A stretch of DNA of 51,251 bases from contig CALFWR010000132.1 of the NCBI GenBank assembly GCA_937928555.1, forward strand, positions 1-51,251, read 5' to 3'. The notes under the pieces were generated by a model that was not told the origin of the DNA, did no database searches, and worked only from the letters and a program-made list of their open reading frames with translations. The position numbers and the translations under genes are program-made. This document shows, in pieces, positions 27,432-38,168 of the stretch. This stretch comes from an uncultured Pirellulaceae bacterium. GTDB taxonomy: Bacteria; Planctomycetota; Planctomycetia; Pirellulales; Pirellulaceae. Position 1 is the stretch's first letter. Each line of letters opens with the position of its first letter.

Positions 27432-27763
27432 CCGCGAAGCGGTGGCTTGTGTGTAATTCATGTCGCCGCTTCGTGGCTGGTAGTGTGCAACTTCAACTGC
27501 CGATGCGGAAGTCGGGGTGTGCCCTGTTTTTCCTGTCGTGCTGTCCTTACTCGCTGACGCATCGGGTTACCAATTCAGGCCAATCACAGGCAATTTCTGG
27601 GCTGCCGGGAATTTTTAGGCTCCCTTTCGCATAGAACCTCTATCAAAATCGCGGTGCGGATCGGCAGTTTCTTTTTTGGTGGGAACGGAAGCTGTTACAC
27701 TGTGAAACACCGCGTTTAAAATACCGATTGAATTTTCCCGCTATCCTCAACAAAGGCACCGTC
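27432..27763 (+). other. Intergenic region, no gene recognised
   Basis: 332 bp between the GNAT and Tat-oxidoreductase genes. CTCGCTGACGCATCGGGTT (27550-27568) recurs with two changes at 47864-47882, suggesting a short dispersed repeat. Nothing else is recognised. Confidence 0.4.
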
Positions 27764-29098
27764 GTGAAAGAATCCACACGTCCATCCGCTTCCCTTGATG
27801 TGTCACGCCGTCGTTTCCTTGGCGGCACCGGAGCCGGAGCAATGTTGCTTGCCGGCGGCGGCGTCTGGTCGGAAGTCGCGGCGCAAGAATCGGCTTCACC
27901 CAACGAGAAACTGAACATCCTTTGTGTGGGAACTGCCAATCGGGCAGCGGCCAACATTCAGGCCATCGCTGGCGAAAATATTTTGGGCCTGTGCGACGTC
28001 GACAGTGGCTACCTTGAGCAGTCGGCCAAACAGTACAACGTCACCAACACGTTTGCCGACTATCGTGAGATGATCAGTAAGCTGTCTGACCAGGCAGATG
28101 CCGTCGTCGTTGCGACCCCCGACCACCACCATGCGACTGCCGCGATGCGTGCAATCAACGCGGGGCTTCATGTGTACTGCGAAAAGCCACTGACGCACAC
28201 GTTGACAGAAGCCCGACGGCTGACAGAAGCGGCGAAGCAAAAGAACGTCGTCACCCAAATGGGGACTCAGATCCACGCCCAGCCCAACTATCGCCGCGTC
28301 GTGGAGTTGGTCCAGTCGGGCACCATCGGCGACATCACCGAAGTCCACGTCTGGGTCGGAAAGAACTGGGGCGGCGGCAACCTTCCCAAGGAAACGATTG
28401 ATCCACCGGCAACCTTGAATTGGGATTTGTGGCTTGGCCCGGCCCAAGTCCGTCCCTATGCCGCAGGACGTTATCACCCGGCCCAATGGCGGCGGTGGTG
28501 GGAGTTTGGACAGGGCACCCTTGGCGACATGGGATGCCATTACATCGACCTTCCGTTTTGGGCACTGGACTTGAAGTACCCGACGTCCGTTGAAGCCGAT
28601 GGTCCGGAGCTTCATGCGGAAACCTGCCCAATGGGTTTGGTGGTGAACTACCAATTCCCTGCCACAGAAACCCGATCGGCGATCAAGCTGACGTGGTACG
28701 ACGGGAAGCGAACTCCGCGCGAAGTCGCAGGCCAGCGCGTTCCCGGCAGCGGCGTCATGTTCGTCGGCAGTGAAGGCAGCCTGTTTTCTTCCTACACCAA
28801 CTACAAGCTTTTCCCTGCCGAGAAGTTTGCCGAATTCGAAGCACCCGAAGCAACGATCCCTGATTCCATCGGCCACCATGCCGAATGGATCAAGGCCTGC
28901 AAAGATGGCAACCGATCGGACCCGCTATGCAATTTCGACTACGCTGGGCCACTGACCGAGGCGGTTCTGCTGGGCAACGTCGCCTACCGTGCGAAACAGC
29001 AAATTGACTGGGACGGCGAGAGCTGCAAAGCTCTCAATTGCCCTCAAGCAGCGGAACTGATTGCGAAAACCTATCGCCAGGGCTGGGAACTTGAGTAA
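27764..29098 (+). CDS. Tat-exported Gfo/Idh/MocA family oxidoreductase
   Basis: A 444-aa periplasmic-type dehydrogenase. The signal is Tat: SRRRFLGGTGAGAMLLAGGG, cut near AAQES. The Rossmann fold starts LNILCVGTANRAAANI; HVYCEKPLTHTL contains the EKP motif; MGCHYIDLPFWAL carries the active-site His/Asp region. Planctomycetes encode many of these exported dehydrogenases, thought to act on sugars from complex polysaccharides. GTG 27764 with AAAGG upstream is preferred to the in-frame TTG at 27728. The following LRR gene overlaps its 3' end by 8 bp. Substrate unknown. Confidence 0.88.
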   Translation: MKESTRPSASLDVSRRRFLGGTGAGAMLLAGGGVWSEVAAQESASPNEKLNILCVGTANRAAANIQAIAGENILGLCDVDSGYLEQSAKQYNVTNTFADYREMISKLSDQADAVVVATPDHHHATAAMRAINAGLHVYCEKPLTHTLTEARRLTEAAKQKNVVTQMGTQIHAQPNYRRVVELVQSGTIGDITEVHVWVGKNWGGGNLPKETIDPPATLNWDLWLGPAQVRPYAAGRYHPAQWRRWWEFGQGTLGDMGCHYIDLPFWALDLKYPTSVEADGPELHAETCPMGLVVNYQFPATETRSAIKLTWYDGKRTPREVAGQRVPGSGVMFVGSEGSLFSSYTNYKLFPAEKFAEFEAPEATIPDSIGHHAEWIKACKDGNRSDPLCNFDYAGPLTEAVLLGNVAYRAKQQIDWDGESCKALNCPQAAELIAKTYRQGWELE

Positions 29099-30200
29099 CG
29101 CTATAAAGAACGTCATTTCATTGCTGGGTCTGGCCGCGCTGTTTGCGATCGTCCACAACGACTCCGCCACCGCGGCGGTCGAAGCACCGCACCGCAACGT
29201 GCCAAACCAACAGTCTTCCGCTGCAGGCCAAGCCAATGTTGACGATGCGATCAAAGCAATCGAATCGCTCAACCCAAAAATCCGCCGCGACGGCAATGGC
29301 GCGGTCATCGAAGTTGACTTTCGTGGCACCAAGGTCACTGACTCGCAACTGGAGCCCGTGCAGCACCTTTCGCGATTGCGTTCTCTTTTGCTCGCTGGAA
29401 CTTCGGTCACGGACAAGGGGCTCGGGTGGGTCAAAAAAGTCAGCACACTTGAGGCGATTGACCTGCGAGACTGCGCTATCAGTGACGCGGGGCTCAAACA
29501 ACTGATCGGCTTGCAAAAACTGAAAGTGCTCAAGCTGTCGGGCAAGAACGGCAAATGCAGTGTCGGCGATGAAGGCATGGAGAGCGTGGCCAGGCTCAAG
29601 AATCTGAAAGTGCTGGCCGTCGATTTTCTTTGGGTCAGCGAGCTGGGCATTGAAACATTGCAGCCTCTGAGCCAACTTCAGGAGCTGTATATGGCCGAAA
29701 CGACCATCGGAAACCCGGCTCTCGAATTGATGGCCAACTTTCCCAAGCTGAAAAAGGTTCGGCTGGCGCAGAACCAAATCGATGATCTTTCTGGTTTGGC
29801 AAAACTGAAAAACCTGGAAGACGTGGACCTTAGCCAGTGCGCTCTTCTCACCGATAGCAACATGGCGCCGCTGAAAGACCTGGGCAAACTGAAGAAACTG
29901 AATCTTTGGCGAGTCAACATTTCCGATGAAGGCATCAAGCCGCTTCAAGGTTTGAAAACGCTGGAGTGGTTGAACCTGGACAACACACGCTTGAGCGACA
30001 GGGGACTTCAGTTCGTTGCCGGTTTGGAAAAGCTTACTTTCTTGCATGTCGGATCGACGCAGATCAGCGACGCGGGTTTTTCAAAGCTGGCTGCACTTAA
30101 AAACCTGAAAGACCTGCGAGCGACTCGCACGGCGGTGACTCAATCCGCAGTCGATCAGCTTCAGGCCGCACTGCCGAAAACGAAAATTCAAATCAAGTAA
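29091..30200 (+). CDS. Exported leucine-rich-repeat protein
   Basis: A 369-aa protein: signal peptide (NVISLLGLAALFAIVHN, cut near TAAVEA), then about eleven LRR units of 23-25 residues (for example LQPLSQLQELYMAETTIGN and LKTLEWLNLDNTRLSDRGL) with the L-x2-L-x-L-x2-T/N-x-I/L-S/T-D-x-G pattern of the bacterial cysteine-containing-like LRR class common in planctomycetes. It should form a curved binding scaffold in the periplasm; the ligand is unknown. TTG 29091 overlaps the previous stop by 8 bp, implying translational coupling; TTG 29061 is the longer alternative. Confidence 0.8.
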   Translation: MSNAIKNVISLLGLAALFAIVHNDSATAAVEAPHRNVPNQQSSAAGQANVDDAIKAIESLNPKIRRDGNGAVIEVDFRGTKVTDSQLEPVQHLSRLRSLLLAGTSVTDKGLGWVKKVSTLEAIDLRDCAISDAGLKQLIGLQKLKVLKLSGKNGKCSVGDEGMESVARLKNLKVLAVDFLWVSELGIETLQPLSQLQELYMAETTIGNPALELMANFPKLKKVRLAQNQIDDLSGLAKLKNLEDVDLSQCALLTDSNMAPLKDLGKLKKLNLWRVNISDEGIKPLQGLKTLEWLNLDNTRLSDRGLQFVAGLEKLTFLHVGSTQISDAGFSKLAALKNLKDLRATRTAVTQSAVDQLQAALPKTKIQIK

Positions 30201-30663
30201 GTCTTTGAAACGAAACACCACCTGCGACCGTGATAAGGGTGTAATCTTGCTGAGGCGCAATTTTACGGCGTTTTTGAGGGGGAAATTTGAGGTATTCGGT
30301 GTATCGGTGAAGCCGTGGATAACAGCTCTGCTTTTGTTGCCCCCTTGGATGATCTTTGCTAATAAAAATGCCGAGAAGTACCACCGAGGAAACGCTAGCG
30401 TCAGGCTGTTTTTCACGTGGTTTGGTGTTTCGCACGCCTATTCTTACCATTGGGCTCTCAAGCTTGTTTCCTGAAAGAAGCGTAGTCAAATCATCGCCTT
30501 TTTGCGCCCCAGCGAGACTACACCCATTGCAAGCCGTGACAAAGCTCGCTATCGATGACAACTCGACTGGGGCAGAACTGAAATTCAACGAACTCAAAAA
30601 ACAAAATTTTCCAGTTCACGCTGAACCACTACACCGGGATCAACAGATTGGTAAAGTGAATAG
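30201..30663 (+). other. AT-rich intergenic region, no gene recognised
   Basis: 463 bp between the LRR and DUF1573 genes. Composition drops to the AT-rich style of the next three genes. Frames of 89-134 codons cross it in several phases without ribosome sites or recognisable products. It probably contains the promoter of the DUF1573 unit, which I cannot pin down. Confidence 0.4.
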
Positions 30664-31752
30664 ATGATCAGAACAAACATATGCTTGGCGATTTGCATTT
30701 TTGTGTTCATGATTTCCAATTATCATGTTTCGGTCGGCCAAGAAAAAAGACAAACCGTAGAATTTGACAGTGAAGAGTTAAAAAACGCTCTCTCGATTTC
30801 TGCGAGTTCCTTGGTGCAAGTTGGGCGGACAGCTAAAGGGAAATTGATATCAAAAGCATCATTTGACTTTGGCAAATTGTTGACCAACACTCAGTACACC
30901 GCCGTTGTCACGCTCTCAAATACAAGCCCCAATGATGTCTTGGCGGACTTCGCTGTTTCTTCTTGCGGTTGCGGAAAAATCCTGTTCCCTCAAACCGGCG
31001 TGCCTAGAGGTGAGTCAGTCTCCTTTCCTGTCGCATTCAAAACTCCGGTTAATTCTGAAAATGGAAAATTCGGATTTTCGACGACTTTAAAAAAAGATGG
31101 CCGTGAAGTGGGCCGGTTTCTTTTCGGGGGTGATCTTCAAGCTAACCTTTATATTGAGCCCCAGTTGGTTTTGAGCATTAGCAAAAAACAAACCGAAGCG
31201 TTTTTCCCCATGCAGGTTTCAAGTCCGATCAAACCAGAGGATTTGATGGTTCATCTTGGAGAGAATGCGCGAACAGTAGATGCTTCTGTTGTAACAAGAA
31301 ATGGAATTGCGCTTTTGAGAGTTGATGTACCCTTCGAAAGTTATCAGGGCAGGTTTTCTTCACTGGATGTCAAAATTGAGCATCCTGATTCAGGCACAAC
31401 TGTGGCCTCAGACATTCTGGTTTCCAAAAAGTCTCTTGTCGTAGTCAGTCCGAAAGTCGTTAGGTTTCGACGTAAACCAGACAGTGACCTATTTGCCGCT
31501 AGATTGATCATTCGCGTAACTGATCAGTCGCTAGTTAAATCCGGCCAAAACAACTCGTTTTCATTTAAGTTTGGAGATGAAACGATTGAATCAAAAGTCA
31601 CGAAGATATCCAAAAGTATTTTCAGAGCACAGCTCATGCTCGATGATGAAAAACGTCGGAAATTAAACGATCTGGAGAGCAAAACTGTTGATTGTTCTTT
31701 TATGATCAAAGGCCGTTCTTTTAAAGAAACTGTTTTAGTACTTGGAGACTAA
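30664..31752 (+). CDS. Exported DUF1573 domain protein
   Basis: A 362-aa protein with a signal peptide (NICLAICIFVFMISNYHVSVG). The DUF1573 Ig-like domain is at about residues 60-150: SFDFGKLLTNTQYTAVVTL followed by VSSCGCGKILFP, the Cys-Gly-Cys motif of the family, then GESVSFPVAF. The rest looks like further beta-sandwich. DUF1573 proteins are numerous in planctomycetes and Bacteroidetes, exported and of unknown role. First gene of an AT-rich trio; the next start is four bases after its stop. Confidence 0.75.
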   Translation: MIRTNICLAICIFVFMISNYHVSVGQEKRQTVEFDSEELKNALSISASSLVQVGRTAKGKLISKASFDFGKLLTNTQYTAVVTLSNTSPNDVLADFAVSSCGCGKILFPQTGVPRGESVSFPVAFKTPVNSENGKFGFSTTLKKDGREVGRFLFGGDLQANLYIEPQLVLSISKKQTEAFFPMQVSSPIKPEDLMVHLGENARTVDASVVTRNGIALLRVDVPFESYQGRFSSLDVKIEHPDSGTTVASDILVSKKSLVVVSPKVVRFRRKPDSDLFAARLIIRVTDQSLVKSGQNNSFSFKFGDETIESKVTKISKSIFRAQLMLDDEKRRKLNDLESKTVDCSFMIKGRSFKETVLVLGD

Positions 31753-31756
31753 AGAG

Positions 31757-32239
31757 ATGATATTTAAGGGATTGATGGCTGTTTTTTTTGCAATGTCTGC
31801 CTTGCTCGTTGGGAACTGGCAGGGGTTGCAGGAATTGGAGCCAGGGCCGGGTGAGCCGGATTTAGTTGAGTGCTGGGTGAATGTTGATACCAATTGTGGA
31901 TATTACATCTTTGAAAATAACCGTGCAGGTGGTTGCCTCTTTGACGACGGTGAATGCGCTGTTGTCTGTGAGCCCGGCACTCCGTCGACGGCATTCCGAA
32001 TAAATCCAAACGCTGATGACATTCCTGCTGTTTTGCCTGGTTTTGCATCCATTTTTCTTGGTGGCGATGCTTACGAACTTGAGTCACCGCCGCAACCAAA
32101 AGGTAGGGTTGCCTGTGGCCAATCAGCCACGTGCTTGTGTGATCAGATGAATCCAGTGGGTTGTGGCCCAGAAAATGTCGAAAACGTGTGGGTTGAATTT
32201 TATGATCAAGGTAGCGGTGATCCCTGTGTGGATCCATGA
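31757..32239 (+). CDS. Small Cys-rich exported protein
   Basis: A 160-aa protein with a signal peptide (IFKGLMAVFFAMSALLVGN) and about ten cysteines spread over the mature part (ECWVNVDTNCGYY, GGCLFDDGECAVVCEPG, VACGQSATCLCDQMNPVGCGP). This suggests disulphides in the periplasm or at the surface. I do not recognise a family. It begins four bases after the DUF1573 stop (ATG 31757 inside AGAGATG), so the two genes are probably co-translated. AT-rich codon use matches its two neighbours. Confidence 0.6.
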   Translation: MIFKGLMAVFFAMSALLVGNWQGLQELEPGPGEPDLVECWVNVDTNCGYYIFENNRAGGCLFDDGECAVVCEPGTPSTAFRINPNADDIPAVLPGFASIFLGGDAYELESPPQPKGRVACGQSATCLCDQMNPVGCGPENVENVWVEFYDQGSGDPCVDP

Positions 32240-32264
32240 GTAACCCGTCGGCATCGCTTCGCCC

Positions 32265-33299
32265 ATGATCTTTCGTAATTCGCTTTTCAACACGTTGCTT
32301 GACTGGATTAAAATGTGTTTCAAGTCTTTGGTCTATTTTCTGGTGTTGTTTGTCCAAGAGCCATCGCAGCTCGCTCGGGAAGCCAGCAGTTATTTCGAAT
32401 GTTGTGTTGCCCATTCAGCTTGCTGGGAGTCCGGGGATTTCCTTGTTCGTCAGTTCGACGATTTCGATTCAACTCGAATTGCTGATGATGGTCGTTTGTT
32501 TGGCGTCGTGAAAAGAACTGAGACACTTTACCGAGTTGTCTTTGATGAAAGCAAAGGTCAGTACCTTTACATTATCGCAAAGATAAACTCGAAAACAAAT
32601 TTCCCGGAAGCGAAAGAAGAAAGTGATTCTCAAGTGGTCGCGTGGTGCCACGAAGGAGAAAGTGGCAAGTCCGCCCGATTGTTTCCCGACGGCTTGTGGA
32701 AAACTTTCGAGAAAAATGAGAAAAAAAAGGCGAAATCGGCGGAAGAACTACTCAGGCGGGAACGATTTCCCGATTTCAGTGGATTCTGGTTTTTTAGAAA
32801 GCCAACCGCATATGGGGAATTGAAGCGGAGCAAATCACTTCAGGCTTTAATACAGGCCGATAATTTTCATTCGTCTTCCACCAGTGGAAATTCACTGAAA
32901 GTTGAATATGAGTCGCCGGGATTAAATGTTCCCTTTTTCAGGACGTTCTACTTTGATCAAGATTCTCTTTACATGACGTCAAGGAAAGCTGTTGTCCGAC
33001 GAAATGGTAGAAAGTTTACGACGGCGGGATTCAAGCTAGAATCGCGTGAAATCAACGAAGTCCGTGTTCCAACAGTGGGCACGGAATTCAATCGAAAGAT
33101 GTCGCAAGACCGTTCAGAGTTTGGCGACTTTGGCAAACATTTCAAATTCCATTGGTTTTCGATTAACGACCCATCGAAAATGGACTCCGAAATGTTCTCG
33201 GTCGATCAGATTTCTTCAGCGAAGGCAGCGATGCGGTTGGTTGATCCAGTTTTGACAAAGGCAGATTCGTTACTCCCCAGCCACGGTGAAAACGACTAG
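32265..33299 (+). CDS. Hypothetical protein, AT-rich trio
   Basis: A 344-aa protein with one N-terminal hydrophobic stretch (about residues 17-30, FKSLVYFLVLFVQ) and otherwise soluble, rich in Lys/Glu/Ser and aromatic residues. No motif is recognised. ATG 32313, placing the hydrophobic stretch at the N-terminus, is an alternative start with a weak GGA upstream. It follows the Cys-rich gene by 25 bp and shares its AT-rich codon use; the three genes likely form one laterally acquired or fast-evolving unit. Confidence 0.5.
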   Translation: MIFRNSLFNTLLDWIKMCFKSLVYFLVLFVQEPSQLAREASSYFECCVAHSACWESGDFLVRQFDDFDSTRIADDGRLFGVVKRTETLYRVVFDESKGQYLYIIAKINSKTNFPEAKEESDSQVVAWCHEGESGKSARLFPDGLWKTFEKNEKKKAKSAEELLRRERFPDFSGFWFFRKPTAYGELKRSKSLQALIQADNFHSSSTSGNSLKVEYESPGLNVPFFRTFYFDQDSLYMTSRKAVVRRNGRKFTTAGFKLESREINEVRVPTVGTEFNRKMSQDRSEFGDFGKHFKFHWFSINDPSKMDSEMFSVDQISSAKAAMRLVDPVLTKADSLLPSHGEND

Positions 33300-33460
33300 T
33301 TGCGGTTTGAAACTGCCTGATCTAGTTAGATGACGAGGATCCTTGTGGGCAGCGGCGCATGGTTCGTAGTCCAACTCGGTGACCGAGACCGACGAATCTA
33401 AGCTAAGGCCAATCCCACTACGACCGGCCACGCAGTGAGTGAAGGGTTCAGGCACTCCAG

Positions 33461-34384
33461 TTACTGCGGCATAACCGACTTCATTTTGGCCAGGCCTTCT
33501 TTCGCAACGGCCAACGCGTCACGCTTCCAATATTCCGGATTGAACAGCTCCAACGAAAAACACCCGTCGAATCCGTTGGCCACAAGATTTCCAATGATGC
33601 CCTTTAGATCACAAACTCCGTCACCAGGAAAAACACGATCTTTGTCAGCGATCGTGGCCCGAGTTGGATTCGCGGGATAGTCGTTGATGTGAAAGACCTC
33701 CATCTTCGAAGCTTCGATCATCGACAGGCCAGCAAAGTCACTTCCGCCTTTGTAGATGTGATAAAAGTCCGGCAACACGCAGGCGTCCTCGTGACTGGCT
33801 TCGGTCGCAACGTATGCCAACTCGCCAAGCCTAGAGAGAGTCTTTGAGAATCCCCACAGTTCCAACTGCGGCACCACTCCGATTTGGGCGCCGACTTCCA
33901 GCAGCTTTCGATACCGCTGAGCGATTATCGGCAAAGCCGGCCCTGGTTCCTTGTGAGCCCCAATCGGTGGTGCCGCGATCCGCTTGCCGCCAATCTGTGT
34001 GAGCATCTCCATGTCACGGCGGGCCTCTTCCAGACCTTTTTTGCGAGTCGCATCGTCGTCGACGATCCATTGAGCGAACCCGATCGCACTTTCCACGCTC
34101 AATCCACTGTCATCCAACTGCTTTTTCAGATCCGAAAGTTTCCCGCCCGACTCGACATAACCGCTCAGGTCACCAATCCACGGCTCGATCCCGTCGAAAC
34201 CCGCATCGGCCGCCACCCGGATCTGTTCGGGCAGGCTCAGTTTTTGGCCCCGGATCGTGCTGGTGTTCAGGCAGAACTTGAGCTTGGGTCGTTCCGGATC
34301 GCTACGCTCCACGGCCTTGGCGGGCAACGCCAAAGCTCCTGCGGCGAGCGAAGAGGCAGCAAGGAAATTTCGTCGGTGGTTCAT
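33461..34384 (-). CDS. Tat-exported sugar phosphate isomerase/epimerase-like TIM barrel
   Basis: A 307-aa protein with a Tat signal (HRRNFLAASSLAAGALALP) and a xylose-isomerase-like (AP endonuclease 2) TIM barrel: LKFCLNTSTIRGQ, GFDGIEPWIGDL, LELWGF, FHINDYPANP, RVFPGDGVCDL and FDGCFSLELFNPEY, with Glu/His/Asp residues placed for a divalent metal. Exported members are common in planctomycetes, beside Gfo/Idh/MocA enzymes, and are thought to process sugars. GGAG 6 nt before ATG 34384 sets the start. It is divergent from mnmG across a region that seems to be a decayed 187-bp element. Confidence 0.82.
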   Translation of the reverse strand: MNHRRNFLAASSLAAGALALPAKAVERSDPERPKLKFCLNTSTIRGQKLSLPEQIRVAADAGFDGIEPWIGDLSGYVESGGKLSDLKKQLDDSGLSVESAIGFAQWIVDDDATRKKGLEEARRDMEMLTQIGGKRIAAPPIGAHKEPGPALPIIAQRYRKLLEVGAQIGVVPQLELWGFSKTLSRLGELAYVATEASHEDACVLPDFYHIYKGGSDFAGLSMIEASKMEVFHINDYPANPTRATIADKDRVFPGDGVCDLKGIIGNLVANGFDGCFSLELFNPEYWKRDALAVAKEGLAKMKSVMPQ

Positions 34385-34403
34385 CGTGGGCTCCGTCAGC
34401 AAT

Positions 34404-34560
34404 CCCGAATGATTCACAACAACGGGCGTTTGTTGGCGTCGATCGCTGCTTCAACTGACCGCAGCCCCGACGCCAGGTGAATCGTTCGCGGCAAAAGATC
34501 CGTCCAACTATAACCAATTTCGCGTTGGAATTTGAAAGCCCACGCGTAGAATGCGAATCA
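34404..34560 (+). mobile_element. Decayed copy of the 187-bp element family
   Basis: CCCGAATGATTCACAACAACGGGCGTT-like sequence at 34404-34430 matches the left terminus at 23 of 27 positions. About 34534-34558 (GAAAGCCCACGCG..GAATGCGAAT) resembles the other terminus loosely. If both belong together, the element has shrunk to about 157 bp and fills nearly the whole divergent region between the TIM-barrel gene and mnmG. The left end is solid; the right end is tentative. Confidence 0.45.
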
Positions 34561-34564
34561 AACC

Positions 34565-36391
<1,827 letters not shown>

Positions 36392-36486
36392 GGCTTTGCA
36401 GGAAACGGGGTCGATGCCCACAATGATGTATCAATTTTTTCTGTTTCCCGTGTCCCAATTGTCCTGAATCGCGATTCTGAACTGCC

Positions 36487-37254
36487 ATGTCCGATTCCAT
36501 TGAGTCCCACGAAGACTTTCTTGCCGGTATTCCGGAAGACCGTCGGCCCAAACACATTGCCATCATCATGGACGGCAACGGACGTTGGGCTGTGGAAAAG
36601 AATCAGCCGCGGATCAACGGTCATCAAAAGGGTGTTGAAACCGTTCGATCGATCACCGAAGAATGTAGCCAGTTGGGGATTGAACAACTGACGCTGTACT
36701 GCCTCTCGAGCGAAAACTGGAAACGTCCGGAGCTTGAGCTTGAGTTCCTGCTGCAGTTGCTGAACCAATATCTGATTCAGGAACGCGATACCCTGGACCG
36801 GAACAACATTCGGCTGAAAATCATCGGTCGCCGCGACAAACTGCCTGACAGTGTTCAGGCTGAAATGGATCGAACGCTGGAAATTACTGCCGGCAACACC
36901 GGAAGTATCCTTTGTCTTGCGATCAACTATGGCGGTCGCGGCGAGATCGTGGACGCGATTCGCAAAATCGGAGCCAAAGTGAAAACGGGTGAAATCGACT
37001 TGGAGAACATCGACGAAGAAACCGTCTCGAACCATCTTTACACCGCCGGCATGAGCGATCCGGACTTGATGATCCGCACCGCCGGCGAGATGCGGATCAG
37101 CAACTACCTGCTGTGGCAATTGAGCTATTCGGAGTTTTGGGTAACGGACAAATACTGGCCGGACTTTGGCGTGGAAGACTTTCGCCAGGCGATTCTGGAC
37201 TACACCGATCGCAAACGCCGATTCGGTGGATTATTGACGGAGTCCGGGTGCTAG
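36487..37254 (+). CDS. uppS: Isoprenyl transferase (undecaprenyl diphosphate synthase)
   Basis: A 255-aa cis-prenyltransferase making the lipid carrier for envelope polymers. HIAIIMDGNGRWA holds the catalytic Asp; INGHQKGVETVR, YCLSSENWKRP and PDLMIRTAGEMRISNYLLWQL are the other conserved regions, the last with the IPP-binding Arg residues. Full length. Its stop overlaps the GTG start of cdsA by 7 bp, the usual uppS-cdsA arrangement of bacterial envelope lipid operons. It may be co-transcribed with mnmG. Confidence 0.96.
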   Translation: MSDSIESHEDFLAGIPEDRRPKHIAIIMDGNGRWAVEKNQPRINGHQKGVETVRSITEECSQLGIEQLTLYCLSSENWKRPELELEFLLQLLNQYLIQERDTLDRNNIRLKIIGRRDKLPDSVQAEMDRTLEITAGNTGSILCLAINYGGRGEIVDAIRKIGAKVKTGEIDLENIDEETVSNHLYTAGMSDPDLMIRTAGEMRISNYLLWQLSYSEFWVTDKYWPDFGVEDFRQAILDYTDRKRRFGGLLTESGC

Positions 37255-38165
37255 GTCGCAGGCTTGCTTCAGCAGCGGTTTTGATCACGACGATGATCGC
37301 CCTGCTTTACTTTGACTATTGGCTGGGCAACGCGCCAGGGTTTCAGCGGCCCGGCGTTTTGCTGGCGATTCTTTGCACCGTCATCGCGACCGCGGCGGCG
37401 GATGAGTTTTGGCGGCTCTGGAAATCGGGAAACGTTCATCCGTCATGGTTGATGATGAGTGGTGCGGCGTTCATGCTGCTGCTGTGTAACTTTCCGTTGC
37501 TGTACAAGGACTATCCAGCGGATTGTCCGATCGGAAAACTTGGATGGGTTCTGTTCGGCGTCGCGGGCGCCGTGCTGACGGTGTTTGTGTACGAGATGTT
37601 TCGCTTTGAAGGGAAAGTCGATTCAGCGGAAAACCATTCGGCGATCGCAGAGCGGATTGGCCGCAGCACGTTGGCGTTTGTCTACATCGCGATGTTGTTC
37701 GGGTTCGTCCTGCCGCATCGTCAAATCCAGGGCAACAACATGCTGGGAGTGGCGGCGATCGTGTTGATCATCACCACGGTAAAGCTCTCCGATTCGTTCG
37801 CCTATTTCGCTGGAAAATCGCTCGGTTCCCGGAAGCTTGCCCCCAAGCTCAGCCCCAAGAAAACAGTCGAAGGCGGGGTCGGCGCTGTGATTGGCGGCGT
37901 CGTCGGTGCGGCCATCGTGGTCTTTATCGCCGCTCCGTTGATCATGGGCGTGACCGTCCCCAAGCCCTGGTGGTGGTTCATTGTTTACGGCTTGGCGGTG
38001 ACGGCTGCGGGCATGTTGGGTGACCTTGCCGAATCGTTGCTCAAGCGTGACGCACAAATCAAAGATTCCAGCAGTTGGTTGCCGGGTCTGGGCGGAATTT
38101 TGGACGTGATCGATTCGCTTGTATTCGCCGCGCCGGTTTCCTACGCGATGTGGATGATTGGTTAG
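37248..38165 (+). CDS. cdsA: Phosphatidate cytidylyltransferase
   Basis: A 305-aa polytopic enzyme that makes CDP-diacylglycerol from phosphatidate and CTP in the cytoplasmic membrane. About eight helices are visible. The C-terminal signature is clear: GDLAESLLKRDAQIKDSS followed by LPGLGGILDVIDSLVFAAP. SDSFAYFAGKSLG and LSPKKTVEG are the other conserved blocks. GTG 37248 overlaps the uppS stop and has GGAG 5 nt upstream. The in-frame ATG at 37113 lies inside uppS and is unlikely. Confidence 0.94.
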   Translation: MLGRRLASAAVLITTMIALLYFDYWLGNAPGFQRPGVLLAILCTVIATAAADEFWRLWKSGNVHPSWLMMSGAAFMLLLCNFPLLYKDYPADCPIGKLGWVLFGVAGAVLTVFVYEMFRFEGKVDSAENHSAIAERIGRSTLAFVYIAMLFGFVLPHRQIQGNNMLGVAAIVLIITTVKLSDSFAYFAGKSLGSRKLAPKLSPKKTVEGGVGAVIGGVVGAAIVVFIAAPLIMGVTVPKPWWWFIVYGLAVTAAGMLGDLAESLLKRDAQIKDSSSWLPGLGGILDVIDSLVFAAPVSYAMWMIG

Positions 38166-38168
38166 CGG

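Noticed and set aside
30205..30474. An 89-codon frame after the LRR gene
   Set aside because: No ribosome site, no recognisable product, and competing frames of similar length in the other phases.
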